From Fibrobacter sp. UWB4 (GTDB lineage Bacteria; Fibrobacterota; Fibrobacteria; Fibrobacterales; Fibrobacteraceae): a stretch of 64,000 nt of DNA. The notes beneath the pieces are model-generated. The model was not told the origin of the DNA. It saw only the letters and a list, made by a program, of their open reading frames with translations, and did no database searches. The position numbers and the translations under genes were made by a program. How positions within the stretch are numbered: position 1 is the first letter of the stretch; every line of letters begins with the position of its first letter. Shown piece after piece: positions 17,782 to 26,780 of this stretch. The stretch covers positions 248,001 to 312,000 of the forward strand of contig NZ_MWQI01000003.1 of NCBI RefSeq assembly GCF_002210345.1, read 5' to 3'.

Positions 17782-19386
17782 ATGACAAAAGCTAAACTCA
17801 TCAAACTCATCATTGCATCGGTGCTCGCCATCGCTGCCCTCTTCGTCCCGTACGAAGCCCTCGGCTTCGTTGGTGACCACGCGTTGAACACTCTCGAAAT
17901 TCGCGTCATCGCAATCTTTGTGATGGCAGCCCTTTTCTGGATCCTTCAACCGTTCCCGATCTGGTCCACCTCCATGTTCGTCATCGTGTTGATGATTCTC
18001 ACGCTTTCGAACTCGGCTCTTATCCCGTTCCGCGTGGAAGGTGTTGAACCGCTCAAGTTCAAGGATATCATGGCAACGTTTGCCAACCCGATCATCATGC
18101 TCTTCTTGGGTGGCTTCTTCCTTGCTTCTGCCGCTTGCAAGTACAACATGGACAAGAACCTTGCCCGTGTGCTCTTGAAGCCGTTTGGTAAGGATCCGAA
18201 GTGGGTGCTCCTTGGCCTCATGATCATTACCGCCGTGTTCTCCATGTTCATGAGCAACACCGCTACTGCTGCAATGATGCTCGCTATCCTCGGCCCGGTG
18301 CTCAAACTCTTTGATGCAAACGACCGCGGTAAAGCTGCTTTTGCTCTCGCCATCCCGCTCGGTGCTAACATCGGTGGTATGGGTACTCCGATCGGTACGC
18401 CTCCTAACGCTATCGCTCTTGGCGCTCTCCAGTCCAGCGGTTTCAACATCTCGTTTGGCCAGTGGATGGAATTCGGTGTTCCGTATGTGATTATTATGAT
18501 GATCCTCGCTTGGCTTTTGCTCCTCAAGCTCTATCCGATCAAGATGAAGGAAATGAACCTCGATATCGAAGGTGCCGAAGGCTTTGACAAGAGTCCGCGC
18601 GCTATCATCGTTTACATTACCTTTGCTGTTTGCGTGATTTTGTGGGTGACGGGTAGCAAGGTTCACGGTCTTAACGACAACGTGATTGCTATGATCCCGA
18701 TGGCTGTGTTTGCTTTGACGGGCGTGATTAATAAGAAGGACCTCAACGAAATGAGCTGGGACGTTCTCTGGCTTGTGGCTGGTGGCTTTGCTCTCGGTCT
18801 CGGTTTGCAGCAGACCGGTCTTGCCAAGGACCTCATCAACGCTATTCCGTTCAACACCTGGTCCCCGGTCGTCCTCATGGTCGGTTGCGGCTTCATCTGC
18901 CTTTTCATGGCAAACTTCATGAGTCACACCTCCACGGCTAGTTTGCTCGTCCCGATCTTCATTGTCGTGGCTGTGAGCTGCAAGGACAATCTCGCTCCGC
19001 TCGGTGGCGTGACCTCCTTGATGGTCGCTGTCGCATTCGCAAGCTCTCTCGGCATGTGCCTCCCGATTTCTACGCCTCCTAACGCTCTTGCACACGCTAC
19101 GGGTTACACGGATACGCGTGGCATGGCTGTTACAGGTATTGTAATGGGTGTTGGCGGTCTTGTGCTCTCCTGGATCATGATGTTCGGCCTTTCCAAGGTG
19201 AACTTCTTTGAAGATCCGGCTGAAGCTGCTGTCGCTCCTGCTGCTGTGACTGCTCCGGCTCCTGCCGCAGAAAAGGCTGCTGAACCGGCCGCCGCTGAAG
19301 CTGCTGCTCCGGCTACCGATAGCGCTGTAGTCGCCATTCCGGCTGATTCGGCTGCTAAGGTTGTGGTAGATTCTATCGCTAAGTAA
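17782..19386 (+). CDS. DASS/SLC13-family sodium:anion symporter
   Basis: Inner-membrane carrier likely importing dicarboxylates, sulfate or phosphate with Na+. It carries the paired clamshell motifs: SNTATAAMM with GTPIGTPPNAIALG in the first half and SHTSTASLL with LPISTPPNALAHATG in the second, with about eleven membrane segments. After the last helix (about residue 475) there is an unusual 55-residue Ala/Pro/Glu-rich tail (repeats of APA, AAEPAAAEAAAP). Length 534 against about 460-480 for compact members, the excess being the tail. Follows the surface-protein gene by 46 bases; substrate not determinable. Confidence 0.9.
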   Translation: MTKAKLIKLIIASVLAIAALFVPYEALGFVGDHALNTLEIRVIAIFVMAALFWILQPFPIWSTSMFVIVLMILTLSNSALIPFRVEGVEPLKFKDIMATFANPIIMLFLGGFFLASAACKYNMDKNLARVLLKPFGKDPKWVLLGLMIITAVFSMFMSNTATAAMMLAILGPVLKLFDANDRGKAAFALAIPLGANIGGMGTPIGTPPNAIALGALQSSGFNISFGQWMEFGVPYVIIMMILAWLLLLKLYPIKMKEMNLDIEGAEGFDKSPRAIIVYITFAVCVILWVTGSKVHGLNDNVIAMIPMAVFALTGVINKKDLNEMSWDVLWLVAGGFALGLGLQQTGLAKDLINAIPFNTWSPVVLMVGCGFICLFMANFMSHTSTASLLVPIFIVVAVSCKDNLAPLGGVTSLMVAVAFASSLGMCLPISTPPNALAHATGYTDTRGMAVTGIVMGVGGLVLSWIMMFGLSKVNFFEDPAEAAVAPAAVTAPAPAAEKAAEPAAAEAAAPATDSAVVAIPADSAAKVVVDSIAK

Positions 19387-19548
19387 TTAAGAATGTCACC
19401 CCGGCCATCGCGTCGGGTCGCCATTTACGAAATTCGCTCGGGTAACTCCCGAGCTTTTCTGTTTGTATAGCCGTCGCGTTTCGCCTTGGCGCATCTCGCT
19501 CTTGCGTGTTGCTCTGTCGGTGTTGAGAATGAGCTGCACTTTTTAAAA

Positions 19549-19582
19549 CAAAAAAAAGAGCCTCGCATTTCTGCGAGGCTTT
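19549..19582 (-). terminator. Terminator downstream of tRNA-Val
   Basis: AGCCTCGC / GCGAGGCT stem; on the minus strand it is followed by a long T run (complement of A-rich 19545-19557), directly after the 3' end of the tRNA gene. It may also stop plus-strand transcripts from the symporter gene. Confidence 0.85.
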
Positions 19583-19586
19583 TCAG

Positions 19587-19660
<74 letters not shown>

Positions 19661-19758
19661 ATTAAGGTAGCCCAATATTAGAAAAAGAATTTCCCTTTGT
19701 CAAGGGTGGTGGGCGATATTTTTCAAAAAAATTGAAGAGTTTTTGTCCTAGTTCGTTT

Positions 19759-20316
19759 TTAACGGTCGTCTTCCGAAATCCAGTAATGCAGTCGGCCTTC
19801 GAAAAGTATCGGGGGGAGGCTTTCGTCGCATTTTCCTTGCCTGCAATCTGTAAAATGCAGATGGATATTGGCCGTCCATTTTGTATCGTCCTTCTGGTCG
19901 ATGTGGACGTAGTTGCTGTCCCCTTTGACAAATGCTTTGGGGGTTCCCTGGACTTGAATCCATGTGTATGTTGGGACGATATTGTTGTTGCCGAGCTTTG
20001 GGTTGTTTACAAGAATACTCAGCTGGTCCTTGCGTTCACTACTTTCCATTGGAATTCTTATCTGAAGGTAGTGGTGGTTATTCCGGATGAATGGAATTTC
20101 AACATCGTCTCTGCTGAGTTCCTGCTTGATCTGGTCTTTGCCGTTGATGGTGTATTTGAGGAACCCGCCGCCTTTGACTTCCCAGCTGTCGTTGATGCCG
20201 CTGCATGCGGTGAGGCTTGCGGCGATACTCGTGATGACGATTCCTACGGCGAGTTGCGCGAACCTTGCGGGAGTTGCAGTCTTTGAAAAATGACTTGTCA
20301 AAAATGCGAATTTCAT
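19759..20316 (-). CDS. Hypothetical lipoprotein
   Basis: 185 residues with a signal peptide and lipobox SLTAC (Cys about 38), followed by a short linker and a beta-rich body (FLKYTINGKDQIKQELS, HYLQIRIPMES, WTANIHLHFTDC). Two further Cys residues in CRQGKC. No family recognised. Read in the same direction as the DUF6941-like gene just upstream, with a terminator between them. Confidence 0.6.
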   Translation of the reverse strand: MKFAFLTSHFSKTATPARFAQLAVGIVITSIAASLTACSGINDSWEVKGGGFLKYTINGKDQIKQELSRDDVEIPFIRNNHHYLQIRIPMESSERKDQLSILVNNPKLGNNNIVPTYTWIQVQGTPKAFVKGDSNYVHIDQKDDTKWTANIHLHFTDCRQGKCDESLPPILFEGRLHYWISEDDR

Positions 20317-20330
20317 GTTTTTAAAATAGA

Positions 20331-20362
20331 AAAAACGCCGGGCATTGATACCCGACGCATTT
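20331..20362 (-). terminator. Terminator between DUF6941-like gene and lipoprotein gene
   Basis: On the minus strand GCGTCGGG-TATCAAT-GCCCGGCGTTTTTTC: 7-8 bp stem and T run. Confidence 0.7.
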
Positions 20363-20401
20363 TAGAAGTAATACTTCCTACTGCCTACTGCGGCGAAGCT
20401 G

Positions 20402-20860
20402 CTATGCTCTACCGTCAACGCCAGTTTCGTCGGCCTGAGGCGGCTGCTTCTGCTGGGCGATGCGCGGGTCTTCGAGAATGTAAAGCGGGAGCGTGGCAAG
20501 TTCTTCGTTATCCACGACGAGGCGCACGATGTACTTGTCCGGGCGCTTGAACTGCAAACGCTGCATGTTCAAAACCATGTTCACGGCAGCGGTGTCAAAG
20601 CCTTGGACGACTGGCAAAAGTTCGATTTCGGACTGCATCGGCGGTACAACGGCGTGTCCAACAACGTCTTCGATCGAAAGGCTCAACTGGTGTGTGCCTG
20701 CTTCGGAACGCTGGTAGCGCAAGCGGAAAGCGGCAGAACACTGCGGAATCACAAGCGGGAACTTAGCGAAAATTCGGTCAAATGCACCCAGGATGTTCAA
20801 ACGTCCACCGGCATCGTTGGCGGTGGCGGCATCACAGATAGCGGCAATTTCAATATTCAT
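20402..20860 (-). CDS. DUF6941-like protein, unknown function
   Basis: 152 residues. The opening IEIAAICDAATANDAGGRLNILGAFDRIFA, then FRLRYQRSEAGTHQLSLSIED and a C-terminal IVRLVVDNEELATLPLYI are the pattern of DUF6941, a cytosolic family of unknown role. A short Gln/Pro-rich tail follows. Divergent from the prepilin peptidase gene with about 70 bases between the starts. Family call is from memory of the pattern. Confidence 0.65.
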   Translation of the reverse strand: MNIEIAAICDAATANDAGGRLNILGAFDRIFAKFPLVIPQCSAAFRLRYQRSEAGTHQLSLSIEDVVGHAVVPPMQSEIELLPVVQGFDTAAVNMVLNMQRLQFKRPDKYIVRLVVDNEELATLPLYILEDPRIAQQKQPPQADETGVDGRA

Positions 20861-20931
20861 TATGGGGTCTCCAAGTGTTAGATAAATGTTTAACTAAATT
20901 ATAATTATATTCCGGAAAAGACGAGGATTTT

Positions 20932-21783
20932 ATGCAAGAAATTCCACTTTGGTACTGGTTGATCGTGTTTTTTTGCCTTGGCGCCTGTGTCGGGAGCTTC
21001 TATAACGTTATTGTTTACCGCATGCCGCGCGGAATTTCGCTGATTAACCCGCCATCGCACTGCCCGCTTTGTAAAAAGAGGATCCCGATCCGTTACAATT
21101 TGCCGATTGTAGGCTGGCTTTGGCTGCGTGGCAAGAGCGCTTGCTGCAAACAACCTATTAGCGTGATTTATCCGATTGGCGAGAGCCTTTGCGGGCTGCT
21201 TGGGGCGCTTGCGCTTTATGCGGCGGTTGGATTTGGAACGGATTTTTCGCGCCCGGTCTTGTCTCCTGTGGTTTGGGCCGATGCGGCTGCGATGTTCTGG
21301 CTTTTGCTTGGTGCTTATCCTGTTTGTGCTGTCGATTGCAAGTACAAGCTGATTCCTGATTCCATCTCGGTCGGCGGAATTGTCGCGGGTCTCTTGATTT
21401 CGCTTGTTCCTGGTGGCGTGACGCCTCTTCAGAGCTTGATTGGGGCTGTTGTTGCAGGCGGCGGGCTTTATCTGCTCGGCTGGATTGCGACTAAGGTACT
21501 CAAGAAAGATGCAATGGGCTTTGGTGATGTTAAGCTTTTAGCGGGTTATGGAGCGCTGATGGGCGTGACGGGTGCCGTGGAAACGCTTTTGGTGGCTGCT
21601 CTGCTTGGAATTGTGGTGATGGTCCCGTACGGGGTTCTTGCCGCGAAAAAATCTGCCCAAAACAAGAACAGCGAGGAAGCCGGGCAAATTCCTTTCGGAC
21701 CGTTCCTCGCCATTGCCGCCCCAGTTATTTACCTCTGGGGTTCAACGCTTGTAGAAGTTTATTTTAAATATGTTCTAGGGTAA
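20932..21783 (+). CDS. Prepilin leader peptidase / N-methyltransferase (A24 family)
   Basis: Inner-membrane aspartyl protease that cleaves type IV prepilin leaders after Gly and methylates the new N-terminus. N-terminal methylase domain with a zinc tetrad (CPLC at 44-47, CC at 71-72). Catalytic aspartates are D135 in AVDCKYKLIPD and D199 in GFGDVK, as in the PilD/TcpJ family. 283 residues with about eight membrane segments. It would process the pilins encoded at 46.6 and 60.5 kb in this window. Not in a pilus operon. Confidence 0.95.
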   Translation: MQEIPLWYWLIVFFCLGACVGSFYNVIVYRMPRGISLINPPSHCPLCKKRIPIRYNLPIVGWLWLRGKSACCKQPISVIYPIGESLCGLLGALALYAAVGFGTDFSRPVLSPVVWADAAAMFWLLLGAYPVCAVDCKYKLIPDSISVGGIVAGLLISLVPGGVTPLQSLIGAVVAGGGLYLLGWIATKVLKKDAMGFGDVKLLAGYGALMGVTGAVETLLVAALLGIVVMVPYGVLAAKKSAQNKNSEEAGQIPFGPFLAIAAPVIYLWGSTLVEVYFKYVLG

Positions 21784-21849
21784 TAGAAGTTAGAGCTTAG
21801 AAAAACGTCATTGCGAGCGAAGCGTGGCAATCTATCTAAGTTCTACCAA

Positions 21850-23148
21850 CTATTTTTTCTTTTTCCCGGGTCTCTGCGGCATAAACGGGCTTTTGGCGTT
21901 TGGTTCGCTGGAACCCTTTGCCGAAAGGATTTCCTGACTCGTGACCACGGAATCACCGACGCTCAGTCCCTTGAGAATCTGTACGTTCACGCCATCGCTA
22001 AGGCCGATCTTTACGCGGCGCGGTGCGGCCTTGCCGTTGATGTTGATCCACACGTGGTCGCCTTCAAGTTTTGGCTTCTTGTGCTTTTTCTTGGCGCCAG
22101 TACCCGGTGCTTTTCCTGGTCCCATGCCGGGAGGCGGGGGCGGGAAATTGTCGCCAGCTTCGGCTGTCTTCGGGCGTTCCGGGCGCGGCATATCCTTCGG
22201 GTCCATCATCGGAGTGCCTTCGGCGGGCTTGAATTTGAGGGCCTTGACAGGAATTATGACTGCGTCCGTGATTTCTTGCGTGACGATAGTGCAGGTGGCG
22301 GTCATGCCCGGCAAAAGCTTCTGTTCTGGATTCTCGGCGGTAATCACGACGGTGTAGGTCACCACATTGCTCGTGGTCGTCGGATTTAAACGGACTTCTT
22401 GTACGGTGCCGTTGAAAATATCGTTCTGGAAAGCGTCAACGGTAAATGTAACTCGCTGCCCGGCTTTAACTTGTCCAATGTCCGCTTCGTCTACTGCGGC
22501 CATGACCTTCATTTGTACCAAGTCCTTTGCGATGATGAACAGCGTAGGCGTACTCATGGAGGCGGCAACCGTCTGGCCTACGTCTACAGCGCGTTTCAAG
22601 ACGACACCGTCAATCGGGCTCTTGATGGTCGCGTAGCTGAGGTTCAGGCGGGCCTGCGCCACTTCGTTCTGGCGTTGTTCCACGGAAAGCTTGGCTGCGT
22701 TTAGGTTGTATTCAGCCTGCTCCAGTTCGACCGCACTTGCGCTCTTGCTTTCGGCAAGCTTCTTTACACGGTCGTAAGTACTTTGTTTAAACTTCAGGTC
22801 GTTTTCGGCACTCTTGTACGAAATCAGAGCCTGCTTCAATGTCGATTGCAGCTTGGACTTGTCCAGTTCGGCAATGACTTGCCCCTTCTTGACTTTGGAA
22901 TTGAAATCGGCGTTGATTTTAGCGATGTCGCCAGAAACCTGGGTGCCGACTTCCACTTGGTCAACGGGTTCCAAAGTGCCTGTGGCCGAAATTGTTGTCT
23001 TGATGGTATCTGTCACCACTTTGGTACTGATGAGGGCGCCCGCCTGATTGGCGGATTCGTCGTTAAAGAAGTACGATTTGATGCCGAGGGCGACCCCTGC
23101 CAAAACGGCGATAACGATGATGATTTTCAAGAGTTTTTTCATAAGCAT
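21850..23148 (-). CDS. MacA/HlyD-type efflux periplasmic adaptor
   Basis: Membrane-anchored periplasmic adaptor linking an inner-membrane ABC or RND pump to an outer-membrane channel. N-terminal anchor (LLKIIIVIAVLAGVALGIKSYFF), lipoyl half-motifs (VEVGTQVSGDIAKINADFNSKVKKGQVIAELD and SPIDGVVLKRAVDVGQTV) around a coiled-coil hairpin of about residues 95-175, then beta-barrel domains. An unusual Pro-rich stretch with PPPPPGMGPG (about 345) precedes a last domain and a KKKK end. No MacB-like pump or TolC gene is adjacent, so it is an orphan in this window. Start may be the second Met (MKKLL, 23142). Confidence 0.88.
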   Translation of the reverse strand: MLMKKLLKIIIVIAVLAGVALGIKSYFFNDESANQAGALISTKVVTDTIKTTISATGTLEPVDQVEVGTQVSGDIAKINADFNSKVKKGQVIAELDKSKLQSTLKQALISYKSAENDLKFKQSTYDRVKKLAESKSASAVELEQAEYNLNAAKLSVEQRQNEVAQARLNLSYATIKSPIDGVVLKRAVDVGQTVAASMSTPTLFIIAKDLVQMKVMAAVDEADIGQVKAGQRVTFTVDAFQNDIFNGTVQEVRLNPTTTSNVVTYTVVITAENPEQKLLPGMTATCTIVTQEITDAVIIPVKALKFKPAEGTPMMDPKDMPRPERPKTAEAGDNFPPPPPGMGPGKAPGTGAKKKHKKPKLEGDHVWININGKAAPRRVKIGLSDGVNVQILKGLSVGDSVVTSQEILSAKGSSEPNAKSPFMPQRPGKKKK

Positions 23149-23235
23149 TAGAAAAATAGTAACATTGATTTTTTATTACAGCAATTTTGATGATTTGGAA
23201 GCACGTAAGGTTGCAAATTTTCTAGCTTAAAGGTC

Positions 23236-24165
23236 ATGACTCGCGTACGCAAAAAAGATGACAGTGCAGAAGTTCGCAAAGTGACTTGGGTTGGGCTTGG
23301 CTGGAACGCCGCGCTCTCTATTGCCAAGTTTGTTGTGGGTGTTGTAGGTAATTCTCAAGCTCTAGTTGCAGACGCGGTCCATAGCGCATCGGATTTTGTG
23401 ACGGATGTTGCTGTTATTGTGGGCAGTCATTTTTGGAATTCCCCACCAGATGCGGAACATCCGTACGGGCATCGCCGTTTTGAAACTTTAATTACGATTG
23501 GAATTGGCCTTGCTGTAGCCGCTGTTGGTGTGGGTATCGGGTATAAGGCTGTAATTGCTCTTTTGGCGGGCGAAGCTTCGCACCCGGAAAATGTCGTTGC
23601 TGTAATGGCGCTTGTGTCCATTATTGTGAAAGAGATTCTGTTCCGCTATACGCGAAATGCGGGGCGGAAAATTCGCAGCCAAGTGCTCGAGGCGAACGCT
23701 TGGCACCACCGTAGCGACTCCTTTAGCTCGATTCCCGTGCTTGTTGCGGTCGTTTTTGCCATTTTGCTCCCCCAGCTGTGGTTTGCAGACTCTGTTGGCG
23801 CCCTCGTCGTGGCGTTCTTCATTATGCATTCCGCTATTGAAATTGCGGCTCCGGGGCTTCGACAGCTTGTGGACCGAGGTGCAGACCCGGATGTCCTTGG
23901 AAAATTGCGTAATTTGGCGCTTTCGCACCCGAAAGTTATCAGTTTGCATGGACTCCGTTCGCGTTATGTCGGGAGCGACTTGCATGTGGATGTGCATATC
24001 GTGGTGGATGACCGGATGACGCTGAAAGATGCTCATGACGTTGCCGAGGAGGTTGAGCAGTTGCTTATCGACTCGAACGAAAACGTCGTCGATGCCCTCG
24101 TTCATATTGACCCCTACAACGCCAAACGTGCCGCCCAAGGCGACATCAAAACGATTGAGAAATAG
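23236..24165 (+). CDS. Cation diffusion facilitator (CDF) family metal transporter
   Basis: Proton-coupled efflux of Zn, Fe, Mn or Cd. Six membrane helices with metal-site motifs HSASD (49-53) in helix 2 and HHRSD in helix 5, the conserved HPYGHRRFE loop, and a cytosolic C-terminal domain with conserved His (HVDVHIVVDDRMTL, HIDPY). 309 residues is normal. Divergent from the MacA-like gene; 87 bases apart. Metal specificity not assigned. Confidence 0.93.
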   Translation: MTRVRKKDDSAEVRKVTWVGLGWNAALSIAKFVVGVVGNSQALVADAVHSASDFVTDVAVIVGSHFWNSPPDAEHPYGHRRFETLITIGIGLAVAAVGVGIGYKAVIALLAGEASHPENVVAVMALVSIIVKEILFRYTRNAGRKIRSQVLEANAWHHRSDSFSSIPVLVAVVFAILLPQLWFADSVGALVVAFFIMHSAIEIAAPGLRQLVDRGADPDVLGKLRNLALSHPKVISLHGLRSRYVGSDLHVDVHIVVDDRMTLKDAHDVAEEVEQLLIDSNENVVDALVHIDPYNAKRAAQGDIKTIEK

Positions 24166-24302
24166 TTATTTAGTGCCTTCGGCACAGTTACTAGTTAATA
24201 GTTAGTAGTTACTAGAAGTTTCTACGTAAACATTTCAAGTAACTATGGTTATTGCGTCGTATTGTTTTTAAATGAATGTATAAATGTTCGTCGAGTGCAT
24301 AA
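24166..24302. repeat. Intergenic TAGTTA-type repeats
   Basis: TTAGTGCCTTCGGCACAGTTACTAGTTAATAGTTAGTAGTTACTAG-type low-complexity tract at about 24169-24219, including a GTGCCTTCGGCAC hairpin. Non-coding. Confidence 0.6.
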
Positions 24303-24385
24303 AGCGTCGGCCAAGGATGGGGAGGGGGCAGGGAGGGGCCCGTGCGGCCTTCGCAACTCTGAGCTGGGGCCCCGCCCGCATGAAG
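24303..24385. other. GC-rich intergenic block with a G-quadruplex motif and long inverted repeat
   Basis: Four G runs with 1-2 base loops occur at 24319-24338 (GGGG-A-GGGGG-CA-GGG-A-GGGG). The following GGGGCCC (24335-24341) can pair with GGGCCCC-type sequence at 24367-24373. The block is far richer in G+C than its AT-rich surroundings. No open frame. Function unknown. Confidence 0.6.
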
Positions 24386-24536
24386 TTCATTTTAAATTAA
24401 AAAGGCTTTGGGCGTAAGCCCATATCGCTTTTCACACCAGTAAATATTCCAAAGTGGTATTAGCACTTTGACGAATCTACCTTGCGAGATTCGTGTTTCT
24501 ATTTATATTAGTTTAGAATAAGTTGTGAGGTTGGAT

Positions 24537-25370
24537 ATGATACTCGAAGAATTTTACAAGCTGAACAACGGTCAACGTATCCCCAAAATAGCTCTAGGGA
24601 CGTGGCAGACGCCAAATGACGTGGCTGCAACCGTCGTTGCCTCCGCCATAGATGCGGGTTACCGCCATATCGATACGGCAATTGCCTATGAAAACGAGTC
24701 GGGGGTCGGCGCAGGTCTCAAAACGGCACTGAAATCGACTGGAATCCACCGTGAAAGCGTTTTTATCACGACGAAAATCCCTGCCGAAGTCAAAAATTAC
24801 GATGATGCGGTTCGCTGCATTCAGGAATCGATGGACCGCTTAGACGCGTTCCATATCGACATGATGTTAATCCATGCTCCGCGTCCGTGGACCGAGATGG
24901 GTTCAATCAGCGGAAATCGCTATTTTAAGGAAAATATCGAAGTCTGGAAAGCCCTCGAAGAAGCTTACGAGGCCGGCAAAATCCGAGCGATCGGCGTTTC
25001 TAACTTTGAAATTGACGACTTGAATAATTTGCTGGCGGGTGCCCGCGTGATACCTGCGGTGAACCAGATTCGCGTCCACATTGGACATGTGCCGACGGAG
25101 TTGATTGACTTCTGTGAACAAGCGGGAATCTTGGTGGAAGCGTATTCGCCGAATGCGACGGGGCGCCTCCTGAAGGTGCCGGAAGTTTGTGCGATGGCCG
25201 AAAAATACCATGTTACGGTGCCGCAGCTTGCAAGCCGCTTTGTTTTGCAGCTCGGACTTTTGCCGCTTCCAAAATCTGTGCATGAGGAGCGTATCCGCGA
25301 AAACGCTAAGCTCGATTTTGAAATCAACTCGAACGATATGGCGTCTCTGCTCGAAATCGAAGGATTGTAA
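24537..25370 (+). CDS. Aldo/keto reductase
   Basis: NADPH-dependent carbonyl reductase of the AKR superfamily (2,5-diketo-D-gluconate reductase-like). Catalytic tetrad visible: D46 and Y51 (DAGYRHIDTAIAYENE), K80 (TTKIP) and H113 (LIHAPRPW); cofactor region near LPLPKSV. 277 residues is normal. The ATG at 24537 has GAGG 6 bases upstream; a GTG four codons earlier would place that GAGG inside the gene. Physiological substrate unknown. Confidence 0.93.
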   Translation: MILEEFYKLNNGQRIPKIALGTWQTPNDVAATVVASAIDAGYRHIDTAIAYENESGVGAGLKTALKSTGIHRESVFITTKIPAEVKNYDDAVRCIQESMDRLDAFHIDMMLIHAPRPWTEMGSISGNRYFKENIEVWKALEEAYEAGKIRAIGVSNFEIDDLNNLLAGARVIPAVNQIRVHIGHVPTELIDFCEQAGILVEAYSPNATGRLLKVPEVCAMAEKYHVTVPQLASRFVLQLGLLPLPKSVHEERIRENAKLDFEINSNDMASLLEIEGL

Positions 25371-25393
25371 CCCATAATTGCTGAATTTTTTTG

Positions 25394-25422
25394 AAAAGTA
25401 CGGCTGCTGTCGTACTTTTTTT
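25394..25422 (+). terminator. Terminator after the aldo/keto reductase gene
   Basis: AAAAGTACG-GCTGCTGT-CGTACTTTTTTT, 9-bp stem and T run. Confidence 0.9.
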
Positions 25423-25577
25423 GTTGTTGTAAATATTTTGTGCGAATTTTGTTGTTTGTGAATGAAAAATTATTTATTGCGATGAAGTGTAATGTAAAAT
25501 AAAAATTATTTGTATTGTGTTGTAAATAAAATAAAGTTTTACTATACTTTGTATAACTTATTTGAAAGGAGAAAAAT

Positions 25578-26603
25578 ATGAATAAGTTGTTTGTTTTGAT
25601 TCCGCTAGCTGCAAGTATGTGCTTTGGTGCTAGAATTGGTGTTCTTAAGAATACGGGCAGTTGCCCTGGGGAACAGGTCCTTATAGATCTTGATGTTGAG
25701 GATAGCAACAACCATACGGGTGTTAAAAATAAAACGGACCCGAATCCTCCAGGAATTACTCTTGGTAGCCATGCCAAATTTACATATTGCGTCCTTAATG
25801 TAAACTCTCTTACTAGAGTTCCGTATAGTTATTTTGTGTTGAGGTTAGGCAATAAGTGCCCCACGGGGTCTTATGCGTTCTCTCATCATCATGATACGGA
25901 AGACTCTCGCAATAGAAATGGTCATAGCGGCAATATAAGCCCCAGTGTAGTCAATAGTAACGCTACTTTGGAATATTGCTATGTACCTAAAAATGACTCT
26001 TCTAAGGTGAAGTACCCTGTTGACATTAAGTATGGCGTTTTCTCAAGAGGCTCCTCGAGTATATCGAAAATCGCGCATTCGGAAATATTTATTGACGATG
26101 AAGATAGTAATAACTCGAATAGTGACGAATTCCATTTCTCGGCCTCGGATCTTGTAAGCCAAGATATAGACCATTCTCTTCAGTATCCTGAAGCGCAGGC
26201 CATTTATAACTTTATGATGGATATATATTCTCTGCTTTATTCAAGTCCGGATGACTTGCATAATACCACTTATCATGTTATCAAGTGGACTGGCACTGCA
26301 AATGATTTGAAGAAATCCTCCGTTGTGGAAGAATCCGTGCCGATGGTTGCCGCTGTTCCGACAGCTCCGGCTGTTAAGGGCTTGAACCGCAGTCTCGTTT
26401 CTGTTGAACTCAAGTCTGCTGGCGATGTGAAGGTTTCTGTTGTCGGTATCAACGGCGCGGTTATTGCAAATGTCACTGAAAAGAACCTCCAGCCGGGCGA
26501 TCACCAGATCAAGTGGAATTCTGGAATGATTCCGAGCGGCCGCTATATCGTGAAGATTGAACAGAACGGCATGGTGGACGCTAAGAATGTAATTTTGAAG
26601 TAA
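25578..26603 (+). CDS. Secreted DxEDSxN-motif protein, paralogue 1 of 4
   Basis: 341 residues, family not recognised. Signal peptide 1-17 (ending CFGA), then an IGVLKN core. Three acidic motifs are spaced along it: VEDSNN (40-45), DTEDSRNRN (106-114) and DDEDSNN (173-179), each D/E-rich followed by Ser and Asn, suggestive of Ca2+-binding turns. Four Cys in the mature core (29, 71, 94, 134) are conserved in paralogues and probably form disulfides. The last 80 residues (VSVVGINGAVIANV...SGRYIVKIEQNG...KNVILK) resemble a T9SS type A sorting domain. AAAGGAG lies just before the ATG. First of a tandem array, each gene with its own terminator. Confidence 0.75.
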   Translation: MNKLFVLIPLAASMCFGARIGVLKNTGSCPGEQVLIDLDVEDSNNHTGVKNKTDPNPPGITLGSHAKFTYCVLNVNSLTRVPYSYFVLRLGNKCPTGSYAFSHHHDTEDSRNRNGHSGNISPSVVNSNATLEYCYVPKNDSSKVKYPVDIKYGVFSRGSSSISKIAHSEIFIDDEDSNNSNSDEFHFSASDLVSQDIDHSLQYPEAQAIYNFMMDIYSLLYSSPDDLHNTTYHVIKWTGTANDLKKSSVVEESVPMVAAVPTAPAVKGLNRSLVSVELKSAGDVKVSVVGINGAVIANVTEKNLQPGDHQIKWNSGMIPSGRYIVKIEQNGMVDAKNVILK

Positions 26604-26632
26604 AATAAACGACTTCTTAATTAATTTTAATT

Positions 26633-26666
26633 AAAAGGCTCTTTGCTTGTGCAAAGGGCTTTTTTG
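26633..26666 (+). terminator. Terminator after paralogue 1
   Basis: AAAGGCTCTTTGC-TTGT-GCAAAGGGCTTTTTT. The same sequence, including 28 bases before it, follows paralogue 2. Confidence 0.9.
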
Positions 26667-26780
26667 TGTGCTTGTTATGTTCTGTAATTTTGTATGTGTG
26701 AATTTGTATAATTTTTTTTATTGTTAAAAATGAATTTATTTTGTTATATTGTTTGTATTGTTGTTTTAAGGAGAAAATAA

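Noticed and set aside
17758-19095. 445-codon minus-strand open frame opposite the DASS symporter
   Set aside because: His/Glu/Asp-rich nonsense composition typical of antisense to a membrane protein gene.
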